A stretch of DNA of 64,000 bases from Arctopsyche grandis. Taxonomy: Eukaryota; Arthropoda; Insecta; Trichoptera; Hydropsychidae. The first letter of the stretch is position 1. Every line of letters starts with the position of its first letter. Location of the stretch: NCBI RefSeq assembly GCF_051622035.1, contig NC_135359.1:33943501-34007500 (forward strand), written 5' to 3'. The notes beneath the pieces are model-generated. The model was not told the DNA's origin. It saw only the letters and a list, made by a program, of their open reading frames with translations, and ran no database searches. Position numbers and translations under genes: made by a program. Of this stretch, positions 19,918 through 37,012 are shown one piece after another.

Positions 19918-20612
19918 ATCTAGATCAGGCCTGGGCGAACTTTTTGGATGAAGGGCCACATTAGAAATTAAAAATGAGCGGTGGGCCGCAAGTAAAATAC
20001 TATTTTTAGATATACAATATTTATTATCGTGAAAGGAATTAAAACATTTTTTTTTAAATTTCATACCAAACAACAATTTAATTTGACGAATGAAACTGTT
20101 TTACATTTTTAACAGTTTTTTTAATTTCCGGAGAAAAATTTGTAGTTGAAATTCTTAAAAATGCTTGTAAATTTTCATCTGTGATGCTTGATTGTAAAGA
20201 ATTTTTTTTGATATTAATGATTGAAAATGTTTGTTTACATATTTAGGTTGATCAATAAACCATCAACATTTTTTGAGCAAAATCTCTAAGTTTGTCGAAT
20301 TTTTCCGTATTTTTTTTAAAGGGCGTCGTAAAATTTGCAAATTTCTTCATAACGGTGTATGTAATTCCCTTAAATCAGCATCCCACTGTAAATATATAAT
20401 CTTAATTTATAACTCCGTCGATACGCTATCAATATATATTGCAATTGATCTCGTATAATTGCCAAGCCTATCTCAATTTTTCGGAAATCGCCAAATCTTC
20501 ATGGAAACTAACCACTTATATCGTTGATAATTTTACCATATTCTTCAAATTTATTTTATGGTATCTTCAGCAATTTCATGGTTAAAAAGTGGTCTACCGT
20601 AGTGGTCTACGG

Positions 20613-21540
20613 CAGTGGTTCTCAGGCGAAATTTTACCGTGGCCGCACAGGTGATAATATTGGTCCCATGGAAATGTCTGGTGGCCGCACCAAATTTAAT
20701 CAAATAAATTAAAGTTACAAAAAAGTGGATCAATTTATTCATAAAATAAAAGAAATTTTAACATTTTGGTATCTATTTATTTAATAATAATGCAAATGGA
20801 AATTTCTCAATACTCCTTTCTTCCAATTCAAGCCGCATTGCTGCTTCTAAGTTTGCGTCTGTCAGCTGGTTTCTAAATTTTTTTTTTAATAAAGTGCATT
20901 ACACTGAATGATCTTTCGCAATATACGGTAGTGGGAAAAATAGACAATATTAATAAAGCAATTGTTGCCAAATCTTTATTGTCAACGTATATTTCCGACC
21001 AAAATTTTTGAACCGAAATATTATTAAAATGGTTATTAAGTACTTGATCATGACTAATTTTTTAATAATGCATATTTTACGTTAGCCCAGTTAATTAATC
21101 TCAATACTGAAAATAATTTAAATTTATTTTGTAGTACTATGAAATTTTCATTTGTCATCATAATAAAAGGGGAAGATACAAAAGAAACAGCTTGAAAAAT
21201 ATTCAATTCTTCGAACCTTTTATCAAGTTCCAGGTTCAGAGATTTTAAGTTTTAATTTTAATTTTGAAGTTGTGTCTGTCATCTTATCTATGAAATCACT
21301 AATAGAAGATAAAATTGAAAAATTGTCATTTTAAACATCTGTCAACAAGGCTTTTCGCTATAATTTTAGTTTGTTAATGATGCATGGTTTCTATTATTGT
21401 TAAGTTATTTTTTTGTAGTTTTTAAAATATATTATTATTTTTTTAAATATTAGTATTATTTACTATTAAGTAGCTAGTGGCCGCAGTAAAATCCACTAGT
21501 GGCCGCATGCGGCCACCGTGGCCGCACTTGAGAACCACTG
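20613..21540. mobile_element. Nested hAT element, 928 bp
   Basis: Ends CAGTGGTTCTCAGGCG and ...TGAGAACCACTG, with subterminal GTGGCCGCAC in both orientations. Flanks GTCTACGG (20,605-20,612) and GTCTACTT (21,541-21,548) share six of eight bases, as an aged hAT duplication. The interior is AT-rich with many stops. It sits inside the larger hAT element. Confidence 0.8.
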
Positions 21541-21607
21541 GTCTACTTTTAATTTTGGTCGTAGTTTTAATTTAAATGCATTCAAACTTTTCACCATATC
21601 ATGGACA

Positions 21608-22611
21608 TGTAGGAATCTCGTCGTCGTCATCGTCATCGAAACATTCGAGAATATTCCGCAACAACAAACTACATTCCCGAAACCCAGACGACATGCACCT
21701 GTAGTCGTTATATTAAACTCAAGCGGAACGCCCCTACCAGTCGAGTGGAACCAAACCGGTCGAAACACGCCGCCACCATTAAAATACATCGAGCGGAAAG
21801 GCGCCAAGCATTCCAGAAAATTCGACGCCTCGACGAAAACAAAATTCCTCTCGTACGCGTCAATAACCACTTCCATCAAGCATTCCAGAAAATTCGACGC
21901 CTCGACGAAAACAAAATTCCTTTCGTACGCATCAATAAACTAAATGCTCGTACGACCACTTCCATCAAGCATTCCAGAAAATTCGACGCCTCGACGAAAA
22001 CAAAATTCCTCTCGTACGCGTCAATAACCACTTCCACCAAGCATTCCAAAAACACTATAAAAGGAGGTACAACCCAAACAAGACCAGTCGACCCACAACA
22101 GCAAGCGTCGACACACAGCACCAGACCAGTCGACCCAGAGCAGCAAGAGTCGACACACAGCAGCAGACCAGTCAACATCCAGCTCCTGACCAGCCACCAC
22201 TACACTACGCGGACTTGGAAGATCAACCAGCCGGACGAGCCAGCAACACACTGCCGTATCCAGGGACCTTCCGTACATAGCTGAATGCTGAGCCAGCGAC
22301 ACTCTACCATATCCAGAGACCGCTGAACGACATACTTTTGCCCACAAATACCATACCTTTGTACAACCATAGGCAAACAATAAAACTTTATAAAACTAGC
22401 ACAACAGTGTTTCGTTAGGCCGGGATACGGTCAACACACATGTAACCCGCCTACATTGGTACTAATCCGACGTGATCTACGCAACCTTCTGATCATCCAA
22501 CAGCGCTGTCAACACATCGCTACCCCGCCTACATTGGTGACCCCATCTTTGAACCACACAACAGTGTTTCGTTAGGCCGGGATACGGTCAACACATCGTA
22601 CCCCGCCTACA
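21608..22611 (+). repeat. 5' LTR (1,004 bp)
   Basis: Left LTR, TG...CA ends, with TATA-like 22,056-22,062 and AATAAA 22,379-22,384. The 179-residue frame inside is shared with the other LTR and is a repeat by-product. Confidence 0.85.
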
Positions 22612-22737
22612 TTGGTGACCCCATCTTTGAACTACGCAGCCTTCATAGCAGTCAACAGCGCAGTCAACACGGCAGCCCACAGTGCAGCCTCCACAACAAC
22701 CAACAGCCGCCACGACAGCAGTCAACAGCGCAGACAA

Positions 22738-22865
22738 CATAGCAGCCCACAGCGCAGCCTACATAGCAGCCCACATCGCAGCCTACATAGCAGCCCACAT
22801 CGCAGCCTACATAGCAGCCCACAGCGCAGCCTACATAGCAGCCCACAGCGCAGCCTACAAAGCAG
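22738..22865 (+). repeat. 24-bp tandem repeat in the LTR element interior
   Basis: About five copies of GCAGCCTACATAGCAGCCCA with slight variation, directly after the leader of the LTR element. Confidence 0.6.
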
Positions 22866-23400
22866 CCGACAAACGCCACGACAAGGCAACAGCCAGAAGC
22901 CTTCACGCAACCGCAAGCTTCGAGCAACCACAAGCTTCACGCAACCGCAAGCTTCATGCAACCGCAGACTTCACGCAACCGCAGCCTACAACGCAGTCTA
23001 CAACGCAGCCCTCAACGCAGACTTCAAACGCAGTCCGCTACATGTCCCCACAACTAGTGACCATGTCAAACAACTCCGCAGCTTTCGCCACAACAAGACG
23101 CAACCCGGAGACAGCAACCAAATGGATCCACTACTGTTGATCCGCCAGCACCGCTCATCACACCTCCGATGAGTCATCACCTCGATGAGCCCACGCAGGA
23201 CGCCGCAGCCTGCACAACAGCACCGTCCAGACCGACACAAACCTTCACTACCATTGTAACGACCGAAACAGTAACATGGTGTGAAGGTACATATGGACCA
23301 GCTACCAACACAACCCGCTGTTGAGTCAGCCCACTCCAGCACAACCGGCGAAACAAATCGCCACTGAGCCAACTGGCTCCAACACAGCACAGCCGCTGTC

Positions 23401-24005
23401 GAGACAACTAACTCCAGCACAACCAACGAAGACCAGCACTCAACGCACTTCGTCAACCAACGTTCTTCACGTAAGATCCGCTGTCGAGACAACCAACTCC
23501 AGCACAACCAACGAAGACCAGCACTCAACGCACTTCGTCAACCAACGTTCTTCACGCAAGACCCGCTGCCGAGACAACTAACTCCAGCACAACCAACGAA
23601 GACCAGCACTCAACGCACTTCGTCAACCAACGTTCTTCACGCAAGACCCGCTGCCGAGACAACTAACTCCAGCACAACCAACGAAGACCAGCACTCAACG
23701 CACTTCGTCAACCAGCGTTCTTCACGCAAGATCCGCTGTCGAGACAACTAACTCCAGCATAACCAACGAAGACCAGCACTCAACGCACTTCGTCAACCAA
23801 CGTTCTTCACGCAAGATCCGCTGTCGAGACAACTAACTCCAGCACAACCAACGAAGACCAGCACTCAACGCACTTCGTCAACCAACGTTCTTCACTCAAG
23901 ATCCGCTGTCGAGACAACTAACTCCAGCACAACCAACGAAGACCAGCACTCGACGCACTTCGTCAACCAACGTTCTTCACGCAAGACCCGCTGCCGAGAC
24001 AACTA
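23401..24005 (+). repeat. 85-bp tandem repeat in the LTR element interior
   Basis: Seven units start at 23,401, 23,486, 23,571, 23,656, 23,741, 23,826 and 23,911 (GAGACAACTAACTCCAGCAC...), 85 bp apart and nearly identical. They are unrelated in sequence to the 85-bp satellite at the right of the window. Confidence 0.8.
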
Positions 24006-24295
24006 ACTCCAGCACAACCAGCGAAGCAGTCACGCGAATGACTCCACGCAGAACACAGCAGCCTGCACAACAGCACCATCCAAGCCATCACAAACCTTCA
24101 CTACCAACGCAGCTCGCCCAAAATAAGCAACCTGGTAGAGAACAAGACTTGGACCGGCATGCAACACAAGACCCGCTGTTGAGACAACTTTCTCCAGCAC
24201 AACCGGACAAACAACGACGCCATCGAGTCAATAGACTCCAACACAGCAAGATTCCTACAAAATCACACACATCGCTAACACTCACCGGAGAGCCA

Positions 24296-25299
24296 TGTAG
24301 GAATCTCGTCGTCGTCATCGTCATCGAAACATTCGAGAATATTCCGCAACAACAAACTACATTCCCGAAACCCAGACGACATGCACCTGTAGTCGTTATA
24401 TTAAACTCAAGCGGAACGCCCCTACCAGTCGAGTGGAACCAAACCGGTCGAAACACGCCGCCACCATTAAAATACATCGAGCGGAAAGGCGCCAAGCATT
24501 CCAGAAAATTCGACGCCTCGACGAAAACAAAATTCCTCTCGTACGCGTCAATAACCACTTCCATCAAGCATTCCAGAAAATTCGACGCCTCGACGAAAAC
24601 AAAATTCCTTTCGTACGCATCAATAAACTAAATGCTCGTACGACCACTTCCATCAAGCATTCCAGAAAATTCGACGCCTCGACGAAAACAAAATTCCTCT
24701 CGTACGCGTCAATAACCACTTCCACCAAGCATTCCAAAAACACTATAAAAGGAGGTACAACCCAAACAAGACCAGTCGACCCACAACAGCAAGCGTCGAC
24801 ACACAGCACCAGACCAGTCGACCCAGAGCAGCAAGAGTCGACACACAGCAGCAGACCAGTCAACATCCAGCTCCTGACCAGCCACCACTACACTACGCGG
24901 ACTTGGAAGATCAACCAGCCGGACGAGCCAGCAACACACTGCCGTATCCAGGGACCTTCCGTACATAGCTGAATGCTGAGCCAGCGACACTCTACCATAT
25001 CCAGAGACCGCTGAACGACATACTTTTGCCCACAAATACCATACCTTTGTACAACCATAGGCAAACAATAAAACTTTATAAAACTAGCACAACAGTGTTT
25101 CGTTAGGCCGGGATACGGTCAACACACATGTAACCCGCCTACATTGGTACTAATCCGACGTGATCTACGCAACCTTCTGATCATCCAACAGCGCTGTCAA
25201 CACATCGCTACCCCGCCTACATTGGTGACCCCATCTTTGAACCACACAACAGTGTTTCGTTAGGCCGGGATACGGTCAACACATCGTACCCCGCCTACA
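24296..25299 (+). repeat. 3' LTR (1,004 bp)
   Basis: Right LTR, matching the left one at an offset of 2,688 bases throughout, and ending in CCGCCTACA before the GACA duplication. Confidence 0.85.
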
Positions 25300-26318
25300 G
25301 ACATATAAATTTTCCCCTTGGAACACTGTGATGAAAGTATTTAAATGTGTCACGATGTCCAAAGTAAAAGCAAAATCACACAGCCAGTCATTATCAGTTA
25401 ATTTGGGAAAGTCGATAATATTTTTAATTTCTAAAAATAGAACGATATCTTCTTTTGTATCTCATACTCGCCGAAGTATTTTTCCTAGGCTAAGCCATCG
25501 AACATGATTATGATAAATAATATCTGTGAAGTCAGATTTAATAACTTGAAGAAAAGCAATGAATTGTCTGTGTTTCAAGCCACTCGATCGTATTAAATTT
25601 ACAAGTTTAATAATACAAGATGTCACATGTTCAACTTTTCACACATTTTTGCACAATACTTGTTGATGTATAATACAATGAATTATAATTAAATTGTAAT
25701 CAGGACAATTTCCGCAAATTTATCCTGGATTTTCTTTATTAATGGTCCAATATTTTTACCGGTCAAACTCGGTGTCCCATCAGTTGTTATTTTTTTAAGC
25801 AATTAACAACTTTTTCAAAAATATCAGCTCCTGTTGTTTGATTTTTAAGTGATTCCAATGACAAAAGCTCTTCAATAATTTCAAATTGAGTTTCATCCGC
25901 CTATGAAAATTAATAACTGAGCGGTATCTTTTCGAACATTACTTTTGTCGAGAGCTATCGAGTACCATGTGATCGACTCTAATATTGATGATAATTGCTT
26001 ATTAAAATTTGTATTCTAGTTTGGCCCTAATTCGAATTCTATCTTATGTCAGAAACGATAAAACATTTAACAAATCAACAAAAAATTTTTAGATCAGAAA
26101 AAAGTAAACTTTTTTGAATTTTGCTCGCGGGCCGCACCAAAATACTCGGCGGGCCTCATGCGGCCCGCAGTTTGACAGGCCCGATCTAGATTTATATACG
26201 CGAACTATCATATGTAGTAACGAGAAAACGAGTACCAAATATTCCGTATTTACAACTTTCGTTGCAACAATTGTCGTGTGAAATAGTCCGTTTACCAAAT
26301 AATTTTGGTTCGGTGATT

Positions 26319-26518
26319 ACTAGTCAAATGTGAACCGGTCACAGGACAACTGGTCGCTCTAGATCGGTCACACGTGATCACCCGTCACACTAAAACTGGT
26401 CACACCCTAAAATCGGTCAACCAGTTTTCTCGTGACCGATTTAAGGGTGTGACGGGTAATCACATGTGACCGATCCTCAGCGACCGGTTGTCCTGTGACT
26501 GGTTCACATATGACTAGT
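26319..26518. mobile_element. 200-bp palindromic MITE in the AAA gene promoter
   Basis: The two halves are inverted: ACTAGTCAAATGTGAACCGG/TCACAGGACAAC at the left and GTTGTCCTGTGACTGGTTCA/CATATGACTAGT at the right. The flanks share a ~22-bp direct repeat (TAGTCCGTTTACCA-ATAATTTTG, at 26,284 and again at 26,519). It has no coding capacity. It ends 68 bases before the ATG of the Vps4-like gene, so it probably lies in its promoter or 5'UTR. Confidence 0.75.
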
Positions 26519-26586
26519 AGTCCGTTTACCAATAATTTTGCGGTCAATGAGGTGTGGCGAACAGGACATAATTGTGTCAAATTTAT

Positions 26587-28608
26587 ATGGGCGAATTATG
26601 TGGCGGGGCGACCGAGTTCGATATGAATGTTGACAAATTTGCCCAACGGATTGAAAAACTTTCATTGGAATTCACAGATCTTCAGGTTTCACTGTTTATA
26701 TGTTTGCTTTAGCTATTTTATATTTTTGGTGAAACACAAAACAAATATTGATATTAAAAATGTGTGGAAAGCTAATTTGGATTTATTAATCACATTTTGA
26801 GTTGTCCATATATTTCAGGATATGCTACCGAAGCTCGATTTTAAACCTGTCCACGTGCCGAAGCTGATAGTTCCTAAATTTTCCGAAGAGTCATCGTCCC
26901 ATACGTTAAGTAGTGATAATAATTTTTACGAATCCCAGTCATCTAATTCTTCGATCGATAGCACTTCTTCTCATGATACGAATCGCGTTAGAAAATCATC
27001 TTCAGATAGAAGATATGCGATGGACACAACAGTACTACTTAAAAATAATTCATTCGGATCCACGTCTATAAACGACGTGGCCAAACCTACACAACTAACA
27101 CAGTCTAAATTGTCTTTAAATCACTTTCATAATGGTAATACAGTTAATAATTCCGAAAATGCGGAATTTGATTCGACTCTAGTACAACAAGTCACATTAC
27201 AATATTCAGGTAGATATTATTTACAATAACAATGCATAAATTCGATACGCATATGATTAATTAATATTGGATTCATTATTTTAGGTCTGGATGATATTGC
27301 TGGACTCGCAGATGTAAAACAGAGTTTGAGGGAAGCTGTAATATATCCTACGAAATATCCCCAATTATTTACAAGTAAATTCTGTTTGCAAACAAATTTA
27401 ATTGTCTTGAAAAAAAAAAAAAAAAATGAATATTATACATATGTATGTATTTATAAATATGTAGATGGACGAACGATATGGTCGAGAGCATTATTGTATG
27501 GAGCTCCCGGAGTCGGTAAAACTGCTTTAGTACAAGCGATAGCCGCCGAAGCCAAACTTCCTCTGTACCAAGTATCAAGTGCCGATTTAACTTCTTCTTG
27601 GTTTGGTCAATCTGAAAAGTTTGCTTACTTATTCACTTATTTCCACAAAATACATTTTCAACAAGCATTGTTTTGATTTCGGTTCATTTCAGATTAGTGA
27701 GGCGCCTCTTTGCGGTGCTCGGTAACCGTAAATGTCTGCTGCTGATGGACGAAGTTGACGCTCTTTGTAAGAAGTCCCAATCTTCAGATCCATCTCATTG
27801 CCGCCGACTCGCCACTGAACTGTTGATGCAAATACAAACTTACGAGGGCTCTCCTATGTTCCTAATATGCACAACTAATTGTCCTTGGGAAATAGACCCA
27901 GCATTTATGAGACGGTTTCAACAACGGATTTATGTACCTCTGCCTGATTCGTAAGTACTACTAAACTGAAACTTTTGGCCAACTAGTGTCAATTCCATAT
28001 TCCACAGTGCATACCTACATACATATTATTGTGGAATTGAATATTGATTTTTTTTGGATTTAAGGGAAGCACGAGAGAAGATAATATTATCGAGTATTAC
28101 AAACGAGTCAGATATCACTGCGGATAGCAGCTGGTCCAAATTTGTCAATGTTACCGAAGGTTTGACGGGATCAGATTTGAAAAATTTAACAAGATCCGCG
28201 CTGATGATTCCGTTGAGAGAAATGCAAACGGCATCGTATTGGATCACCATTGAAAGTAAACTTCGACTTGAATGAATATTAAATACCAAACATGAGTGTC
28301 ATATTATTTCTTGTCATATTTTAGGCGGTCGAATGATGCCTTGTGACAAATCTACAAGAAATGCAATACGTTGCAATCTGCAAGAAATTCCCGAATGGAA
28401 GGTACAAATATACGTACATACATATATGATGATATATTTGTATTATTTCGGCACTGCAACTTTTTGAGGATCATATTTTTAATAGGTTTGGTGCCGTTCT
28501 CTAGAAATGAACGATCTGTGGAAAGCGTTGAAAAAAACTGATAGAAGTGTAACAGAGGAGAATCTGATTCCTTACAAAGAATTTATGAAAAAACATGCCA
28601 CAAAGTAG
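26587..28608 (+). CDS. Vps4-like AAA ATPase without MIT domain
   Basis: Eight exons with consistent phases: 26,587-26,685; 26,819-27,209; 27,285-27,374; 27,465-27,618; 27,693-27,950; 28,065-28,255; 28,325-28,401; 28,486-28,608. The product is 460 residues. Residues 1-~163 are Ser/Asn-rich with no recognisable MIT domain. The AAA core (~164-395) has Walker A G206-A-P-G-V-G-K-T213, Walker B L-L-L-M-D264-E265, sensor-1 N307 and arginine fingers R318-R319 before F-x-x-R-I-Y-V-P-L-P, which is Vps4-like. The C-terminus (L-W-K-A-L-K-K-T-x-x-S-V) resembles the Vps4 C-terminal helix. Vps4 disassembles ESCRT-III, and MIT is its usual recruitment module, so this paralogue must be recruited differently; katanin/spastin relatives are less likely. 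ATPase activity is likely and the role unknown. AATAAA lies at 28,694. Confidence 0.85.
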
Positions 28609-29470
28609 TACTATCCAAGTATGCACACATTTGATAGTAAAAACATTCAAAATTAATTTATTAATATGTATGTAGTTCAAAACTTTATTTTCAAATAAAT
28701 AACACAATCTTAAAACACATCTTCATTGCAATTAATTCATTGTACACATTTGAATGATTGTTTAATTTTTCTAAAATAATTTTATATAAAAAACAATAAT
28801 GCGCAATAAATATACAGTTTTTAAATATAGTATTACTAATACTAGTCTAATGTCAATTTTGTTTACGAGTATGATTGTAAAAAGTCAACCATATGTGATA
28901 TTAAGGTTTGCCTTTGTTTAATAAGCACGAATAATGATTGCAATACATATGTATGTACATATGTGAGATAAGGCAACATTCAACAAATTGGGAGTCGTTC
29001 AATTTCCACTAATGTTTTTCTTTGTCCTGTTTCGATACTAGGGGAGCTGGCGCCACCCAATACTAATGGAAAAGAAATACGTTAATTGATCTTGATGCAA
29101 TTAAGGCGCGAAACTTCAAAAACTCTTTTCGAAAGTACAAATTGACCCAATTTAATTATTTAAGTACTAAAAAATATTGCTTTTCTTTACGCATGTGTAT
29201 GTATGTGTCGCATAATGTTATATAAAATTGTGTAAATGAAATACGTATGTATGTACATATACAGGTAATATCTAATTCAATTCATCGTTTTCACCTTGGC
29301 AACGTTTGTTCATTAGCGAACAAAAAGGATGAAATTAATTACACAAAACGTATACGTAAAATTTTAATTTATTTAAAAAAAATAACCAGAACCTGTCAAA
29401 ATGTCGAAAGCATAAATTTATATACAAATACAAAGTCACATATGGTTGTGTTTTTTAACTGGCAGATATG
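28609..29470. other. Intergenic DNA after the AAA gene
   Basis: AT-rich, with the AATAAA of the AAA gene at 28,694-28,699 and several TACATATGTATGTACATA-type palindromic microsatellite runs (for example about 28,940-28,960). No gene was seen. Confidence 0.45.

Positions 29471-29471
<1 letters not shown>

Positions 29472-29526
<55 letters not shown>
29472..29526. repeat. (TA)n microsatellite
   Basis: About 27 TA units. It precedes the foldback element at 29,533; a further short run of TA follows that element, consistent with insertion into a TA tract. Confidence 0.8.
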
Positions 29527-29532
<6 letters not shown>

Positions 29533-29812
29533 GTGGGTGGAATTCCTGAACAGATGACGCTGTTCAGGACCACGGTGGGAATATGGCGTGGAGATGAAGA
29601 TCAAACACGTGCGTTTTCAGTCATGTTGTTTATTAAGTTGTTTACCAGTGGAAGGTTAACTTCTACTAGGGGCGGTTGGTCGTTAAACCACCGCGTGGTG
29701 TCGTTTTAATAAACAACATGACTGAAAACGCACGTGTTTGATCTTCATCTCCACCGCCATATTCCCACCGTGGTCCTGAACAGATGACGCTGTATTCCAG
29801 AATTCCACCCAC
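29533..29812. mobile_element. 280-bp foldback MITE inserted in (TA)n
   Basis: The ends GTGGGTGGAATTC and GAATTCCACCCAC are inverted. The arms, about 105 bases each (about 29,533-29,640 and 29,697-29,812), are nearly perfect reverse complements, including GAAGATCAAACACGTGCG and GTCATGTTGTTTATTA. Around 55 bases of spacer separate them. Both sides abut TA repeats. No coding frame. Confidence 0.75.
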
Positions 29813-30298
29813 ATATATATATATTTCATTGAGGGGGAAAATGCCAAAGCAGTCATCATATATACAAATATGCATATTTTATGTAATATACATTAGATGT
29901 ATGTAAAGTAAAAAGAAAATAATATAAAATGGAAATGTCGATAAAACAACACTCTCAGTTGACTCGTTCGAACAAACATTCACAATACACGGTTATCAGT
30001 CGCTATATTTCATTTTCTGAAAAGATTAACGTTTATACATGCATACTTTAGAGAAATAATAATGAAAATGTATAAATATATTTTAACCGGACAGGATATT
30101 TACAAAAGTAAAAGATGTTGTAAATTACAACTTGTAATGAAATTGCAAATATATACATTATATTTATGCATAGTCTTTTTGATGCACAATCTTCGGATCA
30201 ATTTTTATTTACTTTGTCAAAATAATTAATGGTATTACTATATATATATATATATATGTATAACATACATTTTGTATGCACGTTATGTAGTCTTATGC
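29813..30298. other. 3' flank of Hcf
   Basis: AT-rich. A minus-strand AATAAA (TTTATT at 30,204-30,209) lies about 90 bases after the Hcf stop. A short (TA)n lies at about 30,239-30,258. Confidence 0.45.
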
Positions 30299-35735
<5,437 letters not shown>

Positions 35736-37012
35736 CTTTTGACAAACACAAACAACCATGGAGGCGGCGTCCATTTTGACCAGAGACAACGCCTCTCCTG
35801 CCTCGACTCTCCTGCCAAACTCTCGACGCTCCGCTACGACTACGCCCCATAGCACACTGTATACGTCCATATCCAGGATAACCAGCCAAACCAGCCAAAC
35901 GAAACAACTCTCATACATTTACATTTTTACTTTATTATTTTAAATATAATTGCACACATTCAGAATTCAAATATAATAAACGAGAAAAAATATACAATAT
36001 AGGGTGTTATGAAGCCAAGTACAAAACCTTTAAGGGTTGATAGCTCATATCGTTTATAACATTTTGAGCCACACATACCACAGTACACAGTCTTATGTTT
36101 TTTTATAATTTAATTTTAATTTGTTTTAGTAAAAACACCAAAATCTCAGAGTTAATTGCTAATGCTGCCCAAGCTAAAAGTGGTATGTTAGTCAATTATT
36201 ATTTTGAAATTAAATTTTAAAAAACCATAAAGCTTAGTACTGAAGTATAAATATATAAAAAATATTAAGTAAATTTGAGAACAAATCAGGGCAATCATTT
36301 GTACAATCGTAAAGACGGCATATCCCGGCAATTGTACAATTAATCAAGTATTTGAACGATCTTCAGTTATGGCCACTCCCCACTTAAATGTTTAATATTG
36401 TATTTATAAGGCTTGCGCCACCCTGGACGGAAATTCCGTCGCCGAACTTACGTCGCAATAAATCCGCAACCGAACAGAACGCCACATTCAATATTCCGTG
36501 ACAGATTACACTGAGCAACAAAAAAATCACGTTTTTGAGTTACCAGAGCGGAGACTAACCAATATTTACTAAGTTTGACCCACTGAATTCGAATATGATA
36601 TTGATTTTTGTTGATGGGTGATCGTTTACGAGATATGAGCGTTTAAAAAAATCCGCGATTTTTACAGTTTTTTGGCTTTTGCGGTCTTTAACTCAAAATT
36701 TAGGATTTTTACGCTCAAAGTGAGTATTGAAATCAATAGTCAGATATTTTTCCTACTAATTGTTATATTTCATTGCTTTAAAATACTTATAATTAATTGT
36801 CTAGCGAATTTTAAAAGTCAAAAATATATTTTTTTTACAGATTTTTTTCTCCGTGCTATTTTGCGTTTATTTGCCCACTTTTTTAATTCACCACGTTTAT
36901 AAAGATTGGTTTTCTATCCCAATATTTTTTTTTTATCTAAACGTACTAACTCGAGTGGTTTTTACGTAAGAAAGATTTTCGTTCAGTTCCCGTATGCGTA
37001 TAACAGAAGCGT
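35736..37012. other. Non-coding sequence upstream of the last Hcf exons
   Basis: No Kelch-like or other Hcf exon was recognised on the minus strand. Near 36,510 a segment begins CACTGAGCAACAAAAAAATC and contains a GATCGTTTACGAGATATGAG-type block, similar in style to the CACTG-ended element at 45,259, so it may be a diverged relative. At 37,018-37,032 and 37,068-37,082 there is a perfect 15-bp inverted repeat (CAAGCGAGATGGCAA). Confidence 0.45.

Larger units (their letters stand above)
21608..25299 (+). mobile_element. Non-autonomous LTR retrotransposon (1,004-bp LTRs)
   Basis: Two LTRs of equal length (21,608-22,611 and 24,296-25,299) begin TGTAGGAATC and end CCGCCTACA. They are flanked by the 4-bp duplication GACA (21,604-21,607 and 25,300-25,303). 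The primer-binding site starts one base after the left LTR (TGGTGACCCC from 22,613). Each LTR has TATAAAA (22,056; 24,744), AATAAA (22,379; 25,067) and about four copies of an internal ~72-bp subrepeat. I see no difference between the LTRs by eye, so insertion was recent. The 1.7-kb interior encodes no gag or pol, only tandem repeats, so movement must have used another element's proteins. A 4-bp duplication favours the Gypsy group. Confidence 0.85.
19926..26183. mobile_element. hAT DNA transposon, 6.26 kb with nested insertions
   Basis: Flanked by a perfect 8-bp target duplication ATCTAGAT (19,918-19,925 and 26,184-26,191). Its ends are CAGGCCTGGGC at the left and ...GACAGGCCCG at the right; the right end read in reverse, GGCCTGTCAAACTGCGGGCC, matches Charlie-type hAT termini. 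Minus-strand remnants at about 25,560-25,830 translate in broken frames to hAT transposase segments (an M-G-H-x-V region and a Y-Y-T-S-T-S-I-V-Q-K-C region), so it is inactive. It carries a second hAT element (20,613-21,540) and an LTR retrotransposon (21,608-25,299). Confidence 0.8.

Noticed and set aside
23401-24005. Relation between the 85-bp repeat in the first LTR element and the 85-bp satellite
   Set aside because: Same period but unrelated sequence; treated as coincidence.
21745-24972. 179-residue and other frames duplicated in the two LTRs as possible gag
   Set aside because: They lie inside LTRs and translate the ~72-bp subrepeat; no zinc knuckle, protease or RT motif.
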